DNA of 64,000 nt from Dokdonia pacifica (GCF_900188275.1 NZ_FZNY01000002.1:558001-622000); one strand, 5' to 3'. Shown: positions 52,303-61,771, counted from the stretch's first letter. Translations and numbers: made by a program. The notes: generated by a model not told the origin, from the sequence alone.

Positions 52303-54609
52303 ATGTTTAAAAACATACTATATGTCGTACTATTTTTAGTAATCAGTACTACATATGCAACCGAAACCGAGACGATAATAATAGATCCAATAACGACAGC
52401 TCCTCATGAGATAAATGGAGTGGTTAAAGACAGCCAAACTGATCTTCCTATTGAAGGTATTGTTGTCTATAATAAAACATCAGGAGCATATGCATCTTCA
52501 AATATTTCTGGATATTATAAATTAAATGATATTTCAGTAGGTGATATCATTACTTTTTCAGGATTAGGATATGCAAGTCAGGAAATTACAATTACCGAAA
52601 CGCAACTAGATACGATATTAGACATTCGCATGGATGAAGAGGCAGTATCTTTAGAGCAGGTAGTATTAGTTTCTGAAATAAATTCATTGACAAGCCTCGT
52701 AGATATAGATGTTCAAAATAATCCTGTAAAATCTGCTCAGGAGATTTTACGTAGAGTACCCGGATTGATCATTGGGCAGCATGCTGGAGGAGGAAAAGCA
52801 GAACAACTTTTCTTACGCGGATTTGATATAGATCACGGAACCGATGTAGCCATAGATGTAGATGGACTCCCCGTTAACCTACCTTCACATGCGCATGGAC
52901 AAGGGTATGCCGATCTTCACTTTGTGATTCCAGAAACAATAGATAATATAGATTTTGGAAAAGGCCCATATTATGCAGATAAAGGGAATTTTAATACAGC
53001 AGGTTATGTAAGTTTAAAAACTAAAAAAGCCATTGATGAGAATCTGATTTCTTTAGAAGTAGGACAGTTTAATACTGTAAGAGCAGTAAGTTTAATTAAA
53101 CTATTAGATGGAGAATATAGTAATGCTTATTTCGGATCGGAATTAGTTCTTACTGATGGGGTTTTTGACTCTCCACAGGATTTTAACCGTATCAATCTAC
53201 TAGGGCGTTATAACTTTAATAATTTCGAAGATGAGGAATTAACCATTTCTATTTCTCATTTTCAAAGTAAATGGAATGCTTCAGGACAAATTCCACAGCG
53301 AGCTGTAGATCAAGGGTTAATTTCTAGATTTGGGGCTATTGATGATACTGAAGGAGGGCTCACAAGTAGATCAAACATATGGCTTAATCATAGAAAACAG
53401 TTGAGTGAGCACCAAGAATTAAAGACAAAAGCATTTTTATCTCGATATGATTTTGAACTCTACTCTAACTTTACTTTCTTCTTAGAAGATCCAGAAAATG
53501 GAGATCAGATTCGTCAGCAAGAAGGGCGTACTATCTTTGGAGCAGAAACGGTATATGAACATACATTTGATCAAAAGAATGAGCGTAATAGATTGCGTTT
53601 TAATGCTGGATTAGGATTTAGATATGACGACAATAATGATGTAGAATTATCCCGTACACGTGACAGAAGAGTCCTCTTAGAGAGACTTGCCTTTGGTGAT
53701 GTAGATGAAGTAAATGCTTATGGATTTGCAAGTGCTACATACAAAGTAGGAAATTGGACCTTCAATCCTGGACTACGTATTGATTATTTTGAATTTGATT
53801 ATGTAGACTTTTTAAACCCTTTTGGTTTTCTAAATCCTGATTTAAACATTGATTCAATAAGTGAGGACGATATTATTTTTAGTCCAAAATTTAATACCGT
53901 ATTCACACCTAACTCACAATTACAATTATTTGCAAAAGCAGGCTTTGGATTTCATTCAAATGATTCTAGAGTTGTAACTGCAAGAACTGGAGAAGAAACA
54001 CTTCCTTCTGCATTTGGAGTAGATATAGGTACCATTGTAAAGCCATTAAATGGATTAGTGCTTAATGCCACTTTATGGGGGCTTTCACTTGAACAAGAGT
54101 TTGTATATGTAGGTGATGCAGCTGTCGTAGAACCAAGTGGTAGATCTAGACGTTTAGGAGTAGAGCTTGGGGCGAGATATCAAATTAACAAATGGTTATA
54201 TGCCAATGCCGATGTTAATTATACCTATGCCAGAAGTATTGATGAGATAGATGGTCAAGACTTTATTCCATTGGCGCCAGACCTTACCTCATCAGGAAGT
54301 ATCGCTGTTCAAAACTTAGGTAAATTTTCTGGAAACCTATCCTATAGATATATCAAAGATAGACCAGCAAATGAAGATAATTCTATCGTAGCTGAAGGAT
54401 ATTTTGTAACTGATTTAAGTGCCAATTATGCTTTCGCGAAAGGTTGGAATATAGGTTTAATCGTAGAAAACCTATTTGATACTGAGTGGAACGAGACTCA
54501 ATTTGCAACAGAGACACGATTATTCGATGAAGTAAATCCAGTTGAAGAGATAACTTTCACTCCTGGAACTCCTTTTTCCGCTAGAGTTAAATTATCTGTG
54601 ACTTTTTAA
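52303..54609 (+). CDS. TonB-dependent outer-membrane receptor with carboxypeptidase-regulatory-like domain
   Basis: 768 aa. Signal peptide (MFKNILYVVLFLVISTTYAT), CarboxypepD_reg-like domain (about 38-110, HEINGVVKDSQTDLPIEGI), plug domain (VPGLIIGQHAGGGKAEQLFL, with PVNLPSHAHGQGYADLHFVI) and a 22-strand barrel ending in aromatic RVKLSVTF. It imports a large or metal-bound ligand using TonB energy. The plug's His motif, the His-rich neighbour and HupE point to a metal ligand, perhaps bound to the locus's own peptide; this is inference. A palindrome copy is read as AFAKG in a late strand. Confidence 0.92.
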   Translation: MFKNILYVVLFLVISTTYATETETIIIDPITTAPHEINGVVKDSQTDLPIEGIVVYNKTSGAYASSNISGYYKLNDISVGDIITFSGLGYASQEITITETQLDTILDIRMDEEAVSLEQVVLVSEINSLTSLVDIDVQNNPVKSAQEILRRVPGLIIGQHAGGGKAEQLFLRGFDIDHGTDVAIDVDGLPVNLPSHAHGQGYADLHFVIPETIDNIDFGKGPYYADKGNFNTAGYVSLKTKKAIDENLISLEVGQFNTVRAVSLIKLLDGEYSNAYFGSELVLTDGVFDSPQDFNRINLLGRYNFNNFEDEELTISISHFQSKWNASGQIPQRAVDQGLISRFGAIDDTEGGLTSRSNIWLNHRKQLSEHQELKTKAFLSRYDFELYSNFTFFLEDPENGDQIRQQEGRTIFGAETVYEHTFDQKNERNRLRFNAGLGFRYDDNNDVELSRTRDRRVLLERLAFGDVDEVNAYGFASATYKVGNWTFNPGLRIDYFEFDYVDFLNPFGFLNPDLNIDSISEDDIIFSPKFNTVFTPNSQLQLFAKAGFGFHSNDSRVVTARTGEETLPSAFGVDIGTIVKPLNGLVLNATLWGLSLEQEFVYVGDAAVVEPSGRSRRLGVELGARYQINKWLYANADVNYTYARSIDEIDGQDFIPLAPDLTSSGSIAVQNLGKFSGNLSYRYIKDRPANEDNSIVAEGYFVTDLSANYAFAKGWNIGLIVENLFDTEWNETQFATETRLFDEVNPVEEITFTPGTPFSARVKLSVTF
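54430..54443. repeat. Palindrome, right arm shortened GCTTTCGCGAAAGG (copy 11, in coding sequence)
   Basis: In the TonB receptor gene. Confidence 0.8.
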
Positions 54610-54649
54610 TAGAAGTCAAGATATTGCATATTGTATTAATGACACTCAT

Positions 54650-54689
54650 GGCAGTTATAGTTAAAAGCATTTTTATAGCTGTAACTGCC
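54650..54689. other. Hairpin after the TonB receptor gene
   Basis: GGCAGTTATAG (54650-54660) pairs with CTGTAACTGCC (54679-54689), one G-U pair, 18-base loop. No T-run follows, so termination is uncertain. Confidence 0.45.
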
Positions 54690-54742
54690 TCATTTAAAAA
54701 TCAAATAAACATACCTATACAGCTATTTTTTAGTACCATCTG

Positions 54743-56701
54743 ATGACAGAAAAAACGAGACATAGAATCATTAAAAAAAGCCTTCTTATCCGTTCTGTAG
54801 AGCAAAAGCTTTTAGAACTTTTTCAGCAAGGCAAAATTAATGGTACTGTACATACTTGCATTGGGCAAGAATTAATAGGCGTATGCGCAGCAGAATTTCT
54901 AAATGATAATGATCACGTATTATCAAATCATCGTGGTCATGGTCATTTTTTGTCCAGAAATGATAATCTTGTTGGCTTCTTTGCAGAATTAATGGGCCGA
55001 GTAGATGGAATTTGTGGCGGTATAGGAGGTAGTCAGCACTTTTATACTCATAATCATATCTCAAATGGTATTCAAGGAGGGATGACTCCTATCGGAGTAG
55101 GTATTGCCCTTGCCAATAAAATTAAAGTCACAAACAATATTGTTGTATGCTATATTGGTGATGGAACTCTAGGTGAAGGTATCATTTATGAAGCCTTCAA
55201 TTTAGCCTCCTTATGGGAACTTCCTATCGTATTTGTACTTGAAAATAATAAAGTAGCACAGTCTACAGCTATAGAACAAACTCTATCAGGTTCTATAAAA
55301 GAGAGAGCTATTGGTTTTGGATTAGAATACCTAGCTTCCAATACATGGGATTTAGAGCATCTAGTAACTACTTTTGAAAAGGCTACTACGCTTTCGCGAA
55401 AAGATAACAAGGCGGTTTTCCTAGAAATAGACACCTATCGTTTAAACTCACACTCAAAAGGAGACGATAATAGAAATCCAGAAGAGGTTCGACGTTATGA
55501 AATAAAAGACATTTTAAATAAAGAATTAGAAGAAAATAGTGATGTATTAGCCCCCGTACTTCAAGATATAGATACTAAAATTAACGAGGCATTACATAAA
55601 GTACAACACTCCCCTTTTACAGAAACGATACTTCCCATACCATCGGCATATACCGAAGTTACCTATTCAAAACAAGAAGGTGTTCAAAGTGATAAAAGAA
55701 TAAATGAATTAATTCATGATGCTTTACGATCACAATTTGAAAAGGAAGAGAACACCATTATGATTGGTGAAGATATTGAACATGTAACCCCTTGGACATC
55801 AGCACCGTATGGAGGTGCATTTAAAGTATCTAAAGATCTAAGTGAACATTTTAAAAATGTAAAAAACACCCCTATCTCAGAAGCAGCTATTACGGGAGTA
55901 GGTACTGGTTTATCAATAGGAGACATGCTCCCTATTATTGAAATCATGTTTGGCGACTTTATGACGCTAACCTTTGACCAATTGTATAACCATGCATGTA
56001 AATTTCATAGAATGTGTAGTGGTCAAGTATCTATTCCTTTAATTATACGAACCCCAATGGGAGGTAAAAGAGGATACGGTCCTACACATAGCCAATCTTT
56101 AGAAAAACATTTTTTAGGAATTACAGACCTAACTATGGTTGCACTTAATTATAGAATTCCTCCAAAAGATATCTATGCCTCTATTTTTGCACAAAAGAAT
56201 CCTACCATTGTTATTGAAAACAAAGTATTATATACAAAACGTATCCAAAAACAAGTGCTCATAGGATATGAAGCAGTTATAAGTGATGAAACCTATCCTA
56301 CTCTAAAAATAACTCCTCAAAAAAGAATACCAGACATTACTATCCTCTGTTATGGAGAAGTACTAGAAGATGCTGAAAAAGCAGTAGAGCTTGCATTTGA
56401 AGAAGAAGAAATTCTATGTGAAATCATCTGTCCAACACAAATCAATCCTATAAACATAGTACCCATACTTCAATCTATCAAGAATACACAAAGCTTATTA
56501 ACCATAGAAGAAGGAACAAACATTGCAGCGTATAGTTCAGAAGTTGCTGCGCTCATTATGGAACATAATGTGCCTCTTAAAACATTTAAAAGGTTAGCAA
56601 ATAATAACATTATACCTAGTTCATACCAATCTGAATTGAATATCATTCCTAATGAAAATTCAATTTTGAAAAAAATCAAAGAAACCTATTATGCAAAATA
56701 G
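54743..56701 (+). CDS. 2-oxoacid dehydrogenase E1, alpha and beta subunits fused
   Basis: 652 aa. The thiamine-diphosphate decarboxylating component of a 2-oxoacid dehydrogenase complex. Alpha half (about 1-300): VHTCIGQELIGVCAAEFL, the RGHGHFL segment and the ThDP motif YIGDGTLGEG (139 on) ending in LENN. Beta half (about 325-652): MIGEDIEHVTPWTSAPYGGA, PISEAAITGVGTGLSIGDML and MGGKRGYGPTHSQSLEKHFL. E1 decarboxylates a 2-oxoacid and loads the acyl group onto a lipoyl arm. It overlaps by 11 bases the next gene, whose first domain is a lipoyl domain. The 2-oxoacid is unknown. Confidence 0.93.
   Translation: MTEKTRHRIIKKSLLIRSVEQKLLELFQQGKINGTVHTCIGQELIGVCAAEFLNDNDHVLSNHRGHGHFLSRNDNLVGFFAELMGRVDGICGGIGGSQHFYTHNHISNGIQGGMTPIGVGIALANKIKVTNNIVVCYIGDGTLGEGIIYEAFNLASLWELPIVFVLENNKVAQSTAIEQTLSGSIKERAIGFGLEYLASNTWDLEHLVTTFEKATTLSRKDNKAVFLEIDTYRLNSHSKGDDNRNPEEVRRYEIKDILNKELEENSDVLAPVLQDIDTKINEALHKVQHSPFTETILPIPSAYTEVTYSKQEGVQSDKRINELIHDALRSQFEKEENTIMIGEDIEHVTPWTSAPYGGAFKVSKDLSEHFKNVKNTPISEAAITGVGTGLSIGDMLPIIEIMFGDFMTLTFDQLYNHACKFHRMCSGQVSIPLIIRTPMGGKRGYGPTHSQSLEKHFLGITDLTMVALNYRIPPKDIYASIFAQKNPTIVIENKVLYTKRIQKQVLIGYEAVISDETYPTLKITPQKRIPDITILCYGEVLEDAEKAVELAFEEEEILCEIICPTQINPINIVPILQSIKNTQSLLTIEEGTNIAAYSSEVAALIMEHNVPLKTFKRLANNNIIPSSYQSELNIIPNENSILKKIKETYYAK
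55387..55403. repeat. Palindrome, right arm degenerate TACGCTTTCGCGAAAAG (copy 12, in coding sequence)
   Basis: In the E1 gene, read as TLSRKD. Confidence 0.8.
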
Positions 56702-57797
56702 TATAGCACCCATTATTGTAACAAAAGAAGGCGTTAGTGACGATTTTTATAAAGTAATAGAATTATACAAAGATCACGGATCGTGGGTAGAAGAAGGTGA
56801 TTTAATTCTCTGTTTTGAAACATCAAAAACGGCTATTGATATAGAAGCGCCTAAAAATGGATATGTATTTTTTGATACCAATGAAAATGAAGAAATAACC
56901 ATTGGGCAAACTATTGCTGTTATCGCAGAAGAAGAAACATTTTCTTATGACGATTGGTTTCGATTTGTAAATAAATCACAAGAGCATAAAAAAGACATCC
57001 AAAATAATACTATAAAAATATCAAGACCAGCACAAAAGCTAATCGATCAACATACTATTGATATTGCTGTTTTTAAAGACGCATCCATGATTACCCGAGC
57101 TGATGTAGAAGACTATATCAAAAGCTTAGACTCTGTTAACATTGTAGATGATATTCAACTAGATAAAGGCAGTGTTCTGATATTTGGTGGTGGTGGCCAC
57201 GCAAAAGTGTGTATTGAAATCATAAAACAAACAAAAACACATACCATGATTGGTGTGGTAGATGATAATATACCACTAAACACCCCCATTTTAGATATTC
57301 CTATTATTGGAAATTTACTAACAGTAGATCAACTTATACAAAAAGGGCTTCAGAATGTTATTTTAGGAATAGGAGGCATTTTGCGTAAAGGAATGCGAAA
57401 AAAAATATTCCTTTCACTAAAAGAAAAAGGATTGTATGTACCTAATATTATACACCCTTCTGCCTCTGTTGAACCCTCTGTACAATTAGGCGAAGGAAAT
57501 CAAATCATGCAAGGAGCTATTGTAGGAAGTAATGTCACCATTGGAAATAATTGTATTATCAATTCAGGAAGTATTATTTCTCATGATACTGTGATAGGTG
57601 ACAATGTCCATATTGCGCCAGGTGCTATCATTGCCGGAGGTGTCACTATTAAAGAAGACAGTATTATTGGCATGGGAGCAACTGTCTTTTTAGGACTTAC
57701 CATTGGTAAAAACGTAATCATTCAAAATGGTACTCACATATTTACTGATATAGAAGATGATAGCCATATCAAGAAAGATGTAATCATAGAAGAATAA
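56691..57797 (+). CDS. Lipoyl domain - E3-binding-like segment - NeuD/PglD-type acyltransferase fusion
   Basis: 368 aa. Residues 1-85 form a lipoyl domain with the lipoyl Lys46 in CFETSKTAIDIEAP. Residues about 105-140 resemble a peripheral subunit-binding domain (ISRPAQKLIDQHTIDIAVFK, then ITRADVEDYIKS). From about 162 to the end the protein is a NeuD/PglD-like enzyme: SVLIFGGGGHAKVCIEII (Rossmann-like front), then hexapeptide repeats of a left-handed beta-helix (IGNNCIINSGSIISHDTVIG, HIAPGAIIAGGVTI). The usual E2 catalytic domain is absent. The design suggests that acyl groups made by E1 pass from lipoyl-Lys46 to a sugar amine or similar acceptor. Confidence 0.9.
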   Translation: MQNSIAPIIVTKEGVSDDFYKVIELYKDHGSWVEEGDLILCFETSKTAIDIEAPKNGYVFFDTNENEEITIGQTIAVIAEEETFSYDDWFRFVNKSQEHKKDIQNNTIKISRPAQKLIDQHTIDIAVFKDASMITRADVEDYIKSLDSVNIVDDIQLDKGSVLIFGGGGHAKVCIEIIKQTKTHTMIGVVDDNIPLNTPILDIPIIGNLLTVDQLIQKGLQNVILGIGGILRKGMRKKIFLSLKEKGLYVPNIIHPSASVEPSVQLGEGNQIMQGAIVGSNVTIGNNCIINSGSIISHDTVIGDNVHIAPGAIIAGGVTIKEDSIIGMGATVFLGLTIGKNVIIQNGTHIFTDIEDDSHIKKDVIIEE

Positions 57798-57842
57798 TTC
57801 CATTACCTCTACACACAAAAATTATATATGTTGATATATGAT

Positions 57843-58295
57843 TTAATGAGCAACTTTATAATTACCAGGCGTAAATTGAAATGTTTTCATTAATCGTGTC
57901 CAAGTATTTATTTGAGCAATTGCTAATGTCAAAAAACATATTTCTTCTTTAGAAAAAAAGTTTAATAAAGGAGTATATACCTGATCAGGAATAGGTTTTT
58001 CAGATAAATCTGTTAACACCTCTGTAAAGGTAAGTGCCACTTTTTCTTTTTCTGTAAAATAAGGTGCCTCTTGCCATACACACAAAGAAGAAAGTCGTAG
58101 GTCGGTTTCATTTACTTCTTTTAATTCTTTATGGTGCATATCAACACAATAAGCACATCCATTTTTTTGAGCAACTCTTAGTCTTATGATTTCGAGTAAT
58201 TTAAATTCTAAAGTAGATGAGCTAATAAAACTTTCAATCTTTCTTAAATTTTCAAACATTCCATCAGGAATATCTTGATACGTAATTCGTTCCAT
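57843..58295 (-). CDS. Carboxymuconolactone decarboxylase / AhpD-like protein
   Basis: 150 aa, helical, with the redox motif KNGCAYCVDMHHKEL (Cys-X-X-Cys followed by His), as in AhpD-type peroxidase partners. The end TLAIAQINTWTRLMKTFQFT is typical. It converges with the lipoyl/NeuD gene (45-base gap). The Crp-like regulator gene lies 79 bases away on the same strand. A thiol-dependent peroxide-detoxifying role is the family norm; the substrate is unknown. Confidence 0.88.
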   Translation of the reverse strand: MERITYQDIPDGMFENLRKIESFISSSTLEFKLLEIIRLRVAQKNGCAYCVDMHHKELKEVNETDLRLSSLCVWQEAPYFTEKEKVALTFTEVLTDLSEKPIPDQVYTPLLNFFSKEEICFLTLAIAQINTWTRLMKTFQFTPGNYKVAH

Positions 58296-58374
58296 GCTAT
58301 ATGATATGTAAATTAGTGTACAAATGTATAGCAGGCTTCTATAAGAACTACTTAAGATATCTTAAGAAAAATGA

Positions 58375-58953
58375 TTAGATATTCTTTCGTATTTCGCTTA
58401 AGTACTCAGGAGTAATATCTAGATAAGAAGCAATCATATACTGAGGAACTCTTTGAAAAAAATCTGGTAGCTGTTTTACCATAGTATAATAGCGCTCTTT
58501 ACTATTAGTTTTCATAAATATTTCATCTTTCCGTTGAAGAGCAATCAACATATTTTCAGTAATTTTTCTAAAGGCTCTTTCTAAAGCAGGAATCTTAACA
58601 TATAGTACTTCTAGGTTTTCTTTTGTGATTTGAAGTACTATGGTTTCTTCTATTGCTTGAATTGAATTTGTAGAAGGTGTCTGATTTAGAAAACTATTTA
58701 AATTAGTAATCCACCAATTTTCTATCCCAAAAGCACTAATATTTTCATGTCCGTTATCATCAAATCTAAATTGACGTACTAAACCTTTCAGAATAAAAAA
58801 ATTGTATTGACAAACGGTCCCTTGTTTAAGTAAGAAATCTTTCTTTTGATACTTCTCATATGAACACTGATGAAAAATCAATTCAATATCAGTCTCATTA
58901 AAAGTTGCGTAACGAGTTAAGTATTCACGCAATTGATTCTTTATTTGAATCAT
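58375..58953 (-). CDS. Crp/Fnr-family transcriptional regulator
   Basis: 192 aa with a cyclic-nucleotide-binding-type beta roll (about 25-115, FLLKQGTVCQYNFFILKGLV) and a compact C-terminal HTH (MIASYLDITPEYLSEIRK). This short form is common in Bacteroidetes and is usually not known to bind cAMP. It begins 10 bases after the Wzi gene's stop on the same strand. The neighbouring AhpD-like gene is a likely target or partner. Confidence 0.88.
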   Translation of the reverse strand: MIQIKNQLREYLTRYATFNETDIELIFHQCSYEKYQKKDFLLKQGTVCQYNFFILKGLVRQFRFDDNGHENISAFGIENWWITNLNSFLNQTPSTNSIQAIEETIVLQITKENLEVLYVKIPALERAFRKITENMLIALQRKDEIFMKTNSKERYYTMVKQLPDFFQRVPQYMIASYLDITPEYLSEIRKNI

Positions 58954-58963
58954 TTTTCTTGAA

Positions 58964-60334
58964 TTAAAAAGTATACCTATACCCTATTCCAGCACCAAAA
59001 AATGTATCACGATCTTCATTAAAATCGGCGCCAATTTCTGCACTAAAAACCCCTATATTTTCTACAGGTAGTAATGCTTTAAAATAGCTATATACAAAAG
59101 TATCTCTAGGGGATCTAGGTACTGCAAAAGTTCCTAAATTTTCTAGATAGGTAAGTTTTAATATATAATCTAGCTTCCAGAAACTTCCTGTTACTCCTAA
59201 GTGATGTGCAATACTCCTATTATTTGTTCCAGCAGCTATACCCTCAGCAGAAGGAACTACAGTGATAAAAGGTAAACCTATCGTTCGGCCTTCATAAGTC
59301 CATCCTGATCTATACGTACCATTTGTAAAATAATTATCCCCTCCACTTTGTTGTCCATCATTCTGTACAGCTCTTGGGCTACCACTTTGCGATACCGTTT
59401 GAACGTACTCATATAAAAACTTCTTAAACAATGTAGAAGACTTTGGAGAGACTGAAATTCCCCAAACACCATCAGGAAAATTATTAAGTTCTATTCCTGA
59501 TCTATCTTCAAATAGAGATTGATAGTATACATCAAAATCTATCCCATCTGTGTTTCTTTTTTTATACTCAATACTATAAGAACCAATATGATTTCCTAAT
59601 GCATTTACTTGATCTCCAAAATCGGCATTATCTCCCCCTCCGCTTCCAAAAAATATTTTTGTAAAGTCAGAAAAACCATCAGGTTGCTCTCCTCGCAACG
59701 GAGACGTTCCTCCCCATTGAGCCGCGTGTTGTAATCCAAAACGCAACGTACTGCTCGTAGTAATATCCCAATTAAAATATACGTTTTTGTAATGTACATT
59801 TACATTATCTACAAAACGATCATCATTAAGTATAAAATGAGCAATAGTACCATCTACCGAAAAGTTTTTAAATAATTTAATAGGCGATGAATTTTGAATA
59901 ATTATACCAGGCAATGCGCGTGTATTAGATGAGAATAAAATGTTCCTTCTTACACTAGATAACTCATAAGTATTATCTGTAAAATCTTTAGATCCTACCG
60001 TAATATCAATCCATGAGTTTCTAAAATTTGCATATAACTCTGCTCGTTGCACACTTGGATCGATCCCATCACGTCCAACTCCAGATGCTTTAATAATTAT
60101 AGAACTATTAGGAGATAAGGCGTAGTCCGCTTTCGCGAAAGCGTATACCAGCCCATTAGTCTCAGGGCCTAATCGACCGTATGTGTTTGTAAATGTCCAG
60201 AAAGGAAGTTCTTCATTTGAAAGGTAACCAAAGGCTTCAACACCTCCGCTAAAACGTATATCTTCTTGCTCCTGAGACAATGCCAAGGTATATATACCCA
60301 CAGAGAAAAGTATTGAAATGAACAGTTTTTGCAT
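58964..60334 (-). CDS. wzi: Capsule assembly Wzi-family outer-membrane protein
   Basis: 456 aa. A cleavable signal (ILFSVGIYTLALSQ) and a beta-barrel with the family blocks NTYGRLGPETNGLVYAFAKA, FTDNTYELSSVRRN, and DNYFTNGTYRSGWTYEGRTI followed by GLPFI. It ends in aromatic GAGIGYRYTF. Wzi is a lectin-like barrel that anchors capsule chains to the surface. It is separated from the Wzx/Wzy array by the plus-strand genes. A full palindrome copy lies in the coding region (60128-60143), read as AYAFAKAD. Confidence 0.85.
   Translation of the reverse strand: MQKLFISILFSVGIYTLALSQEQEDIRFSGGVEAFGYLSNEELPFWTFTNTYGRLGPETNGLVYAFAKADYALSPNSSIIIKASGVGRDGIDPSVQRAELYANFRNSWIDITVGSKDFTDNTYELSSVRRNILFSSNTRALPGIIIQNSSPIKLFKNFSVDGTIAHFILNDDRFVDNVNVHYKNVYFNWDITTSSTLRFGLQHAAQWGGTSPLRGEQPDGFSDFTKIFFGSGGGDNADFGDQVNALGNHIGSYSIEYKKRNTDGIDFDVYYQSLFEDRSGIELNNFPDGVWGISVSPKSSTLFKKFLYEYVQTVSQSGSPRAVQNDGQQSGGDNYFTNGTYRSGWTYEGRTIGLPFITVVPSAEGIAAGTNNRSIAHHLGVTGSFWKLDYILKLTYLENLGTFAVPRSPRDTFVYSYFKALLPVENIGVFSAEIGADFNEDRDTFFGAGIGYRYTF
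60128..60143. repeat. Palindrome CGCTTTCGCGAAAGCG (copy 13, in coding sequence)
   Basis: In the wzi gene near the signal-peptide end of the protein. Confidence 0.9.
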
Positions 60335-60474
60335 ACTGAGAAAATTTTTCTAAATATAGTAATACCTGCTCTTAAAACGGGTGTTTTTTTACCCTATTTA
60401 GAGATGCATACTAAAAATGTTTTAGATATATCGTATCACATATTTGATAACAAATACGTATTTTTATGTGAGGT

Positions 60475-61329
60475 ATGACAAGAGATTTTATACATATTAA
60501 TGACTTTATCATTTTGGTTGAAGAAGCCAAATCGGCTACTACAGAAATAGATGCATGCCGCTTTGAAGAACCACTTATAGCCGTCGCTTTTTATGGCTCT
60601 GGAAATGTAGATCTTGCCGTTCAATATGGTGAAAAGAAAAAGAAATTTAAGCATACTAAAGGGCTAGCGCTTTCTTTTTATGCCAATGACCAAGTAATAT
60701 TTGAACATACTATTTCTCCTGATAAAAATTTAGAATGCATTGTGGTAGCTACTGCTTTACGGAATCTAGACCAACTTCCAAATCAAGAAGGCGAGATTTT
60801 TAGAGATTTATTACAAGAGTTAGTACACCCCAAAGATCATTATGTAGAAGGACCTAGTTTCTTCATGACCCCAGATATGCAAAGCATTGTAGATGCCATT
60901 TTTGCCAATCAATACTCAGGTAAAACAAAAATGATGTTTTTCAGAAGTCAGATTACGGCACTTCTTTCTCACTTCTTTGGGCAACTCGCTATGATGCATG
61001 AAATGACCTCAACATCAAATCATAGTGATCAATTAAATAAGGTGAAAGAAATTCTTATCGCCAACTTAGACAATCCACCTTCTCTTACAGAGCTTTCAAA
61101 GCAAATAGGACTCAATACCACCAAACTAAAAAAGGAATTTAAAGCAGTTTTTGGAGTCCCTGTGTTTAAATACCTCCAGAATGAGCGCCTTTCTACTGCA
61201 CATGCATTGATACACACAAAAAATGCAACAGTGCAAGAGGCCGCTTGGCAAGTAGGTTATGATAGCTTGAGTTCTTTCTCTAATGCATTTGCAAAAAAGT
61301 TTGGCTACAGACCTAGTCAAATTAAGTAA
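60475..61329 (+). CDS. AraC-family transcriptional regulator (PchR-like layout)
   Basis: 284 aa. A sensor domain of about 180 residues is followed by the double-HTH AraC domain (about 185-284): PSLTELSKQIGLNTTKLKKE and QEAAWQVGYDSLSSFSNAFA, ending KKFGYRPSQIK. The N-terminal layout and the sequence FEHTISPDKNLECIVV resemble PchR-type regulators that sense siderophores or other small ligands; the ligand is not readable. It is divergent from wzi (140-base gap) and precedes a CxxCH mini-protein and a DUF1772 gene on the same strand. Confidence 0.88.
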   Translation: MTRDFIHINDFIILVEEAKSATTEIDACRFEEPLIAVAFYGSGNVDLAVQYGEKKKKFKHTKGLALSFYANDQVIFEHTISPDKNLECIVVATALRNLDQLPNQEGEIFRDLLQELVHPKDHYVEGPSFFMTPDMQSIVDAIFANQYSGKTKMMFFRSQITALLSHFFGQLAMMHEMTSTSNHSDQLNKVKEILIANLDNPPSLTELSKQIGLNTTKLKKEFKAVFGVPVFKYLQNERLSTAHALIHTKNATVQEAAWQVGYDSLSSFSNAFAKKFGYRPSQIK

Positions 61330-61418
61330 CGCTCTTTTCGAACAAATCAAACTTCCGCTCGAATAAATGTTTCGAGCTACATCCCTGCATCTTTGTATCA
61401 TCAAAACAATAAAAATGT

Positions 61419-61769
61419 ATGATGATGACAACACTTATAAAACTCATAATTGGACTTACGCTTTCACTAGCAAACATGACTGCGATATCTAGTACTTCAT
61501 CAGAAGAAGTAACCCCTATTATTCTAGAAAATAATACTCGCACAGAAAAAGAAACAGCTTACCAAATACTCAATAACAAATGTAATGTCTGCCATATAAA
61601 ACGTAATAAGAGACGTGTTTTTACTCTAGAAAATATGACGCAATGGGCAGACGATATTCATAGGCAAGTATTTATCAAAAAGAGAATGCCCAAAGGCAAA
61701 AAAATCAAATTAACAACTACAGAATATCAGCAATTATTAACGTGGATTACTACTACAAAAAATCAATAA
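61419..61769 (+). CDS. Small exported protein with one CxxCH haem-binding motif
   Basis: 116 aa. Signal peptide (LIKLIIGLTLSLANMTAISS), then a short helical domain with NNKCNVCHIKRNKRRVFTLE and a likely Met ligand in KKRMPKGKKIKL. The motif fits a class-I-like mini cytochrome c, periplasmic. It ends two bases before the DUF1772 gene, so the pair is one operon. Confidence 0.75.
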   Translation: MMMTTLIKLIIGLTLSLANMTAISSTSSEEVTPIILENNTRTEKETAYQILNNKCNVCHIKRNKRRVFTLENMTQWADDIHRQVFIKKRMPKGKKIKLTTTEYQQLLTWITTTKNQ

Positions 61770-61771
61770 CT

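Noticed and set aside
54650-54689. Hairpin after the TonB receptor as a terminator
   Set aside because: Large loop and no following T-run; reported only as a hairpin.
61126-61434. Minus-strand open frame opposite the AraC gene
   Set aside because: Antisense shadow; the plus-strand AraC domain is unmistakable.
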